From: Planctomycetota bacterium
GTDB lineage: Bacteria > Planctomycetota > Planctomycetia > Planctomycetales > Planctomycetaceae
Direction: 5' to 3'
NCBI GenBank assembly: GCA_013151585.1
Contig: JAADHY010000584.1
Span: 1-10,664, forward strand
DNA length: 10,664 nucleotides
The position numbers were made by a program, and so were the translations under genes. Shown here piece after piece: positions 5,930 to 10,664 of the stretch. The notes under the pieces were generated by a model. That model ran no database searches and was not told the origin of the DNA. It worked only from the letters and a program-made list of their open reading frames with translations. Each line of letters opens with the position of its first letter. Position 1 is the stretch's first letter.

Positions 5930-6992
5930 TCAAAGCCGGCCAATACGCCGCCGGAAGCCCCCGGCGACGGGGGGCCCCACCGCAGGCTGTCCAACGCGGG
6001 CTCGCGTCTCCTCCTGCCGATGGACGGCGAACAGCTCGGCAATCGCGTCTTCCAGCGGCCGATCCTTGACGCTCACATCTTCCACGCTGTAGCGGGAAAG
6101 AATCGCCGCGAGGACCGACTGAATCTCGTTGCGAGGGACCTCCAAACGCACCCGCGGCGGATTCACATACGTGATTGTCCCGAAACGTTCCAGGCCAGCC
6201 GGAATCTGTTCCCCCGGAAACTGCAGCTCGATCAGCTTGTGATGGCTGAAGCGGTCGACGATGTCGGCCAGCGGACCATCGTGTTTTGATCTGACCGTGA
6301 TTGATGATAATGGCTCGCTCGCACAGGGCTTCTACGTCTTTCATGTAGTGACTGGTCAGCAGCACGGTGATTTTTCGCTCGGCCTGATAGTACTTCAAGA
6401 AATTCTGGACTTTGCGTTGTGAGACCACGTCCAGGCCGATCGTCGGTTCGTCCAACAGCAGGACCTGGGGACTGTGAAGCAAAGCCGCGATCAGTTCCAT
6501 CCGCATGCGTTCGCCGAGCGAGAGCTCGCGGACCGGCTGTCCGACCAGATGCCGCACTTCGAGCAGTTCGGTCAGCTCATCCAGTCGCCGCTGAAACGCC
6601 TGCGAGTCGATGCGATAGATTTCCTTATGTAGCCGGAAGGATTCCTGGGCTGGCAAGTCCCACCAGAGCTGGTTCTTTTGGCCCATCACCAACGAGAAAC
6701 GGCGGCGATAAGCGTTCTCTCGTTTCCAGGGGACGTAACCCAGCACCCGCGCATCGCCGCTGGTCGGGAAAATTAGCCCGCTGAGCAGTTTGAGTGTGGT
6801 GGTCTTGCCGGCGCCGTTCGGGCCGAGGAAGGCGACCATTTCGCCTTCTTCAATCGTAAAGCTGACGCCGTCCACGGCGCGCACTTCGTGGTATTCGCGA
6901 TGAAAGAGGCCGGCCAAGGAGGCCAGCAAACCCTCGCGTTTCCGATAGACTCGATAGACCTTGGTAAGTCCCTTAACTTCGATCGTTGGCAT
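5930..6992 (-). CDS. ABC transporter ATP-binding protein (COG4586 type), frameshifted near residue 236
   Basis: This is the cytoplasmic ATPase of an ABC-2-like exporter of unknown substrate. The start is the ATG at 6992 (MPTIEVKGLTKVYRVYRK); an in-frame TTG at 7031 has no ribosome site. Motifs are Walker A GPNGAGKTT (57-65), Q-loop Q105 in VMGQKNQLWWDLP (a COG4586 hallmark), signature LSLGE (157-161, instead of LSGGQ), Walker B VLLLDEPTIGLD (177-188) and switch His215. After HGQIK (K236) the frame is wrong. Removing one base from the A4 run at 6284-6287 gives KHDGPLADIVDRFSHHKLIE and a normal C-terminal domain ending at the TGA at 5930 (about 353 residues in all). Unrepaired, it reads on to 5883 with unrelated sequence. 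Partner permeases normally lie next door; here hsp20 follows on the other strand, so it is an orphan or a remnant. Confidence 0.92.
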
Positions 6993-6999
6993 GCCTTCT

Positions 7000-7005
7000 A
7001 TCTTA
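7000..7005 (-). promoter_or_regulatory. -10-like element directly upstream of the ABC ATPase start
   Basis: TAAGAT ends 7 bases before the ATG at 6992, so transcription from it would begin at or within a base of the start codon and give a leaderless mRNA. This fits the absence of a properly spaced Shine-Dalgarno (GAAGG is too close). No good -35 lies at 16-18 bp; a TTGTCG is at about 20 bp. Weak evidence. Confidence 0.25.
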
Positions 7006-7220
7006 GAGGCTCGCGAGGGGAAGATCGACAACGGTGGGTAAGCTGGTCAGGAATTTTTCCCGGGGGCCGACGCAAATCGGGCAAGCGTGGCCACCGTTGC
7101 GCGGGTCAGTCGCCTCGGACACATCTCTGGCTTGGCGCGTGGCAAGTGACCCGGCCGAGATGCAATTCCGAGGTTGTGTCCGATGACCGTCTCCCGATGG
7201 AAAAAAAGTGGAAAAAGGTA

Positions 7221-7248
7221 TTGACCCAAATCGGTCGCCCGTTATACT
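7221..7248 (+). promoter_or_regulatory. Sigma-70-type promoter for the CarboxypepD_reg-like gene
   Basis: TTGACC (7221-7226) and TATACT (7243-7248) match the -35 and -10 consensus at five of six positions each, with a 16-bp spacer. An A-rich tract (7201-7218) lies just upstream like an UP element. The predicted start near 7255 leaves a leader of about 190 bases, pyrimidine-rich in its first part. Confidence 0.7.
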
Positions 7249-7445
7249 CCGCCCCGCTCTCTCCCCTCCCCAACCTTGTTGGCCGAGTTCTGAGTCGGTC
7301 ACTCCTTTTTTGGTTCACCTCCTGTTTCCTCGAATTGGTCCATTGTTTCCCCACCGATGGCAGGCGGAGATGGAACATGCGTCACCAGACGGCCTCCGTC
7401 GAATGGGGCGGGCGTATTCCAAGACGTCAGAAGAAGGGATGCGAC

Positions 7446-8015
7446 ATGAAAACGTTTCGGATGATGAAAGGAATCTGTGTTGCTGTTGCGTGCTTCAGCT
7501 TGGTGGTCCCGGTCGATGTCTTGATGGGAGCCGACGGATCGGTCTCCGGTCAACGACCCGTGGCTCGTGCGGCCGTCCGGGATGTCGCCCTGAGTCCTCA
7601 GGGCGAAATGGTCGGGCGTTTGCTGAATGAGCAAGGACTTCCGCTGGCCGGCATCTCGGTCACGCTGCGGCAGGGGACTCAGTCCGTCGCGACCGCGGCG
7701 ACGGACAAGCAGGGCTACTTTGTTTTCAAGGCCTTGCGTGGCGGCGTCTATCAGCTCGTGGCTGGCCAGAACACAACTTTGTGTCGGCTGTGGACAGCCA
7801 ACACGGCTCCCCCCAACGCTCAGCGTCTGGTCACCTTGAAAACGCAAAAGCCGGTCGTCCGAGGACAAAACCCGTTCGACTTCACGGGCGTCGGCGGCCT
7901 AACGCTCGAACAGTTCGTCATCTGGGGACTGTCCCTCGGAGCGGCTGGCGTGATTGGCGGAGTCATCGGCTTCAACCACGCTCTGGATCGGGATACACGT
8001 CCGAAGAGCCCGTAG
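7446..8015 (+). CDS. Exported protein with a carboxypeptidase-regulatory-like domain and a C-terminal membrane helix
   Basis: The 189-residue protein starts at an ATG with AAGGGA six bases upstream; an in-frame ATG at 7378 lacks this. Residues 1-29 form a signal peptide (MKTFRMMKG then a hydrophobic core). Residues 54-110 look like a CarboxypepD_reg/CnaB-like beta-sandwich: EMVGRLLNEQGLPLAGISVTL, TDKQGYFVFKALRGGVYQLV. A section CRLWTANTAPPNAQ (113-126) follows, which resembles conserved motifs in planctomycete proteins of this kind (recollection). Residues 157-176 are a glycine-rich membrane helix, FVIWGLSLGAAGVIGGVIGF, leaving a short charged tail. It is probably an envelope-anchored protein with a periplasmic domain; its function is unknown and no enzyme active site is visible. 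It is monocistronic, with its own promoter and a strong terminator. Confidence 0.85.
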   Translation: MKTFRMMKGICVAVACFSLVVPVDVLMGADGSVSGQRPVARAAVRDVALSPQGEMVGRLLNEQGLPLAGISVTLRQGTQSVATAATDKQGYFVFKALRGGVYQLVAGQNTTLCRLWTANTAPPNAQRLVTLKTQKPVVRGQNPFDFTGVGGLTLEQFVIWGLSLGAAGVIGGVIGFNHALDRDTRPKSP

Positions 8016-8081
8016 CGTCCCCGAAACCACCGCCTTCTCCGTTTCCCTCCAATCCTGCCATCCGACCTTCCTCCTGAAGCG

Positions 8082-8122
8082 GCCGGACGTACCTCGGTCC
8101 ATTCGCGGTGCGTCCGGCTTTT
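8082..8122 (+). terminator. Rho-independent terminator after the CarboxypepD_reg-like gene
   Basis: GCCGGACGTACC (8082-8093) pairs with GGTGCGTCCGGC (8107-8118): a 12-bp stem with one G-U pair and a 13-base loop, followed at once by TTTTCTC. It lies 67 bases past the stop at 8015. Confidence 0.85.
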
Positions 8123-8617
8123 CTCATGCGCAGCGCCGCCCGGCCAAAGCTGCTCGGATTAGTCAAAGTTTGACGATTTTGCCGCCCGCCGATACTGGTT
8201 GTAGCGGTTTTTCCGGCGAGGCTGCGCTTGCGCCGCCCGACCGAGCCTTGATCACGGATTCGGCCGCACTGATCCGATGCTTGAGCGAGCGATTTGACCG
8301 AAAGGCGGCTGATATCGTCGTTTGCTAAGGCTGCGGATCGGTGTCTTTGCCGACAGGGTGCCCCGACCTGTGATCAGGGCTGCCCGATCGCATCCAACCG
8401 AACCGGGCTCTGACGCGAACGCCGTCCGCGGAGACGCCGTCCGGGACCGTCCGGGCAAACCGCAGCCGAACCGCCGACGGGCGGAAAGCGGCCGTCCCTG
8501 AGCCGGGGATTGGGAGGACCGGCGACGGGAGTGCCGGTCGCGATTTGTCCCGCCGCAGTTCCGGCTCAACCCTGTCCGAGGTGCGACCTCCGAACGCTCC
8601 GTCCAGGAACTCATCTC
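8123..8617 (+). promoter_or_regulatory. Gap upstream of the TolC-family gene, with a weak promoter candidate
   Basis: No gene is recognised; open frames here are GC-rich shadows. TTGACG (8170-8175) and GATACT (8191-8196), with a short 15-bp spacer, are the best promoter candidate for the downstream TolC gene and would give a leader over 400 bases long. Further on are repeated CCGTCCG units (about 8428-8456) and a CCGCC-gacg-GGCGG hairpin (8471-8484) of unknown meaning. Confidence 0.3.
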
Positions 8618-10664
8618 ATGGCGAGACAACACGGCAAGTTGCTGGTTGCTTGCGGAGTGGCCGCCAGTTTATTGGCCGGCTGCATTGCTGGGGAAAAGTC
8701 GTTGCAGTACTTAGGCGAAGCCCAAGTCGAACACTACAAGTCCGTGGCGGCCGAGATCGACTATCCTCATCAACATGAACCGCTTCCAGACACCGTCCGC
8801 CTGACGGACGGCCCCCGGACGGTCTGGGACCGGACGCACGACGAAGTCCGCGACATTTCCTTGCAGGAGTCCTTTCAAATCGCGCTGATGAACAACTCGA
8901 TCATCCGAAGCCGCGCTCAATTCCTGTCTCCCGCCAACACGATGTACACGAACTCGGACCTAGTCCCCTCGATCTATGATCCGGCGATCCAGGCATCCGG
9001 GTTCTTGTTCTTCGGGCGGGGGCTCGAGTCAGCGCTGTCGGCCTTCGATGCTCAGTTTGCGACGACGATGTTCTGGGGACGGAACGAAACGCCACTGAAC
9101 CTGCCTCCGACACCCGGCGTGCCGTCCAGCGCGGTCGATGAGACCGGCGCTTTCAGCGCGGCGTTGACCAAGCAATTCGCCAGCGGTGGCCTGCTGTCGG
9201 TCGCTCACACGATGAACTACCTCGGGTCGAATGCCTCGGGATTGATGTTCCCGTCGTCATATACCGGAACGGTTCGCGCGGAGTATCGACACCCGCTATG
9301 GGCCGGAGCGGGGACGGAGTTCACGCGAATCGCCGGTCCGATTGCCCAAAGTTTTCGGGGTATCACAGGGACGGATCAGGGCGTCGTGATCGCTCGGATC
9401 AACCACGACCTGACATTGGCGGACTTTGAGGCGAGTGTACGCAACCTGGTCAAAGACGTCGAAGACTTGTACTGGGAACTCTATTTGAAGTACCGGGTCT
9501 ACGACACCGCCGTGACGGCTCGCAATTCCGCGCTGATCACGTGGCGGGAAGCGAAGGCAAAGTTGGAGGTCGGAGGGGTCCAGGGCTTCCGTCCGGCCGA
9601 TGAGGCTCAGGCTCGGGACCGTTACTTCGAAACGCGAGCCCAAACGGAAGCGGCCTTGGCGGATCTGTACACGACTGAGATTTCTTTCCGCCGACTCTTG
9701 GGAATGCCCGTCAATGACGGCACAATCCTTCGACCGTCCGATGAGCCGGTGACGGCCGAGTTCGTGCCGGATTGGAAAATCTGCCTGGTCGAAGCCCTGA
9801 CTCGACGAGTCGAGTTGCGCAAGCAGAAGTGGAAGATCAAAAGCCTGGAGTTGCAGTTGAAAGCCGCCCGCAGTCTGACGCGTCCCCGCTTGGACCTGGT
9901 CGCCGGATACCGGATCAACGGTTTCGGCGACAAGTTGTTCGCTTACAACGACAACGATGGCTTCACGTCGCAAGGCTTTCGCAGCGCCTACGGCACCATC
10001 ACGCAGGGCGATCATACGGGCTGGGACATCGGGTTCGAGTTGAGCATGCCGATTGGTTTCCGCGCCGCCCACGCACAGGTTCGCAACCTTGAGCTTCGGC
10101 TGGCCAAGGCGCGGGATGTCCTGGCAACTCAAGAGATGGAGATTAGTCATGAATTGGCGGCCGTCTTTGAGTCGTTAGCGGCGAATTACGTCACAGCTCA
10201 AAGCAACTTCGACCGGCGCCGGGCGGCTCAGGAACGGGTGCGACTGTTTGAGGCGGAGGTCCGAGCCGGCACATTGACATTCGATGAACTCCTTCGCGCT
10301 CAGGCCAGCCTCGCTGACGCCGAAACGGCTTATTACACCAGCCTGGTCCGTTACAACCAGGCGATTGCGGATTTGCATTTTCGAAAAGGGACTTTACTCG
10401 AATACAACCACATTTACTTAGCGGAGGGCGATTGGACCCCCGAAGCCTACCGCCAGGCCCTCCGGCGAGCTTTCGCTCGCGCTCACGCCTGGGACGATCC
10501 CCATTTGAAGACCGTCCCCGAGGACGTGGAGCAAGAATGTTTCGATTGCGAACTTCCGGAGTCTTACAGGCTGGGCGGAGGGGCGGATGAATTGCCGGTT
10601 GAGGCAAAGGATGCCGGTCAGTTTGCGCCGCCTCCGGAGCCGGATTCGGCCCCAGCCGTCGGGT
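8618..10664 (+). CDS. TolC-family outer-membrane efflux lipoprotein, cut by the window edge
   Basis: This is an outer-membrane channel subunit for tripartite efflux or type I secretion. The ATG at 8618 follows AGGAA about 8 bases upstream. The N-terminus has a lipoprotein signal: a hydrophobic core and the lipobox LAGC, with the acylated Cys at 22. Two OEP-type repeats are visible. The first begins at ISLQESFQIALMNNSIIRSR (about 80-99) with later helices around VKDVEDLYWELYLKYR (276-291). The second lies around RVELRKQKWKIKSLELQLKA (399-418), followed by a strand, LDLVAGYRINGF, and a long coiled coil ending in AETAYYTSLVRYNQAIADLH (about 569-588). After KGTLLEYNHIYLAEG comes a charged, Pro-rich C-terminal tail (over 80 residues) with CFDC. 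At least 682 residues are present and the stop is outside the window, so it is longer than E. coli TolC. No partner pump gene is visible. Confidence 0.95.
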   Translation, partial: MARQHGKLLVACGVAASLLAGCIAGEKSLQYLGEAQVEHYKSVAAEIDYPHQHEPLPDTVRLTDGPRTVWDRTHDEVRDISLQESFQIALMNNSIIRSRAQFLSPANTMYTNSDLVPSIYDPAIQASGFLFFGRGLESALSAFDAQFATTMFWGRNETPLNLPPTPGVPSSAVDETGAFSAALTKQFASGGLLSVAHTMNYLGSNASGLMFPSSYTGTVRAEYRHPLWAGAGTEFTRIAGPIAQSFRGITGTDQGVVIARINHDLTLADFEASVRNLVKDVEDLYWELYLKYRVYDTAVTARNSALITWREAKAKLEVGGVQGFRPADEAQARDRYFETRAQTEAALADLYTTEISFRRLLGMPVNDGTILRPSDEPVTAEFVPDWKICLVEALTRRVELRKQKWKIKSLELQLKAARSLTRPRLDLVAGYRINGFGDKLFAYNDNDGFTSQGFRSAYGTITQGDHTGWDIGFELSMPIGFRAAHAQVRNLELRLAKARDVLATQEMEISHELAAVFESLAANYVTAQSNFDRRRAAQERVRLFEAEVRAGTLTFDELLRAQASLADAETAYYTSLVRYNQAIADLHFRKGTLLEYNHIYLAEGDWTPEAYRQALRRAFARAHAWDDPHLKTVPEDVEQECFDCELPESYRLGGGADELPVEAKDAGQFAPPPEPDSAPAVG

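Noticed and set aside
6284..6287. Programmed ribosomal frameshifting or transcriptional slippage in the ABC gene
   Set aside because: An A4 run is too short for usual slippage, no stimulatory structure is evident, and the family is normally encoded in one frame. An indel or sequencing error is simpler.
9296..10150. Minus-strand open frame of 284 residues
   Set aside because: It is the shadow of the TolC-family gene.
1..10664. CRISPR arrays, tRNA, rRNA, insertion sequences, toxin-antitoxin or defence genes
   Set aside because: No regularly spaced repeats, tRNA T-loop patterns, transposase motifs or defence-protein motifs were seen on either strand.
1..10664. Treating the left-edge adaptor and right-edge TolC protein as one efflux operon
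   Set aside because: They are about 7 kb apart on opposite strands with unrelated genes and a terminator between them.

Overview
The window looks like chromosomal DNA of a Planctomycetota bacterium, possibly Pirellulales. This rests on the family style of its proteins: a TolC-type outer-membrane lipoprotein with a long C-terminal tail, a small carboxypeptidase-regulatory-like exported protein with a glycine-rich membrane helix, and an ATPase of the COG4586 type. GC content is high, and the long non-coding gaps and many single-gene units also fit. No rRNA, tRNA, CRISPR array, insertion sequence, prophage or defence system was recognised.

Layout. (1) Minus strand, 1-1482: periplasmic adaptor of a heavy-metal RND efflux pump (CzcB/CusB type). 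It runs off the left edge and is split by a frameshift that a 14-bp tandem duplication (1047-1074) fully explains. Upstream on the same strand lie a poorly supported small exported Cys protein (2006-2468) and a better supported 102-residue hypothetical protein (3062-3370). About 1.1 kb of this stretch has no recognisable gene. (2) Plus strand, 3618-4586: pyrF, long-form orotidine-5'-phosphate decarboxylase, with a complete active site. (3) Plus strand, 5165-5617: an Hsp20 small heat-shock protein. Its 578-bp upstream gap holds an almost ideal sigma-54 promoter (4922-4937) and a palindrome placed like an activator-binding site. (4) Minus strand, 5930-6992: a COG4586-type ABC ATPase, broken near residue 236 by one extra base in an A4 run, with no permease beside it. 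(5) Plus strand, 7446-8015: an exported CarboxypepD_reg-like protein with a clear sigma-70 promoter (7221-7248) and a strong intrinsic terminator (8082-8122). (6) Plus strand, 8618 to the right edge: a TolC-family lipoprotein.

How they work together. The left-edge adaptor should pair with an RND pump lying outside the window. The TolC protein at the right edge belongs to the same general machinery, but it is 7 kb away on the other strand, so a functional link is unproven. pyrF, hsp20, the ABC ATPase and the CarboxypepD_reg-like protein appear to be separate transcription units. Two of the three transport genes carry frameshifts, so either assembly errors or real gene decay must be considered. 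The most interesting lead is the apparent sigma-54 control of the small heat-shock gene. The frameshifting duplication and the possible metal-linked Cys protein come next.
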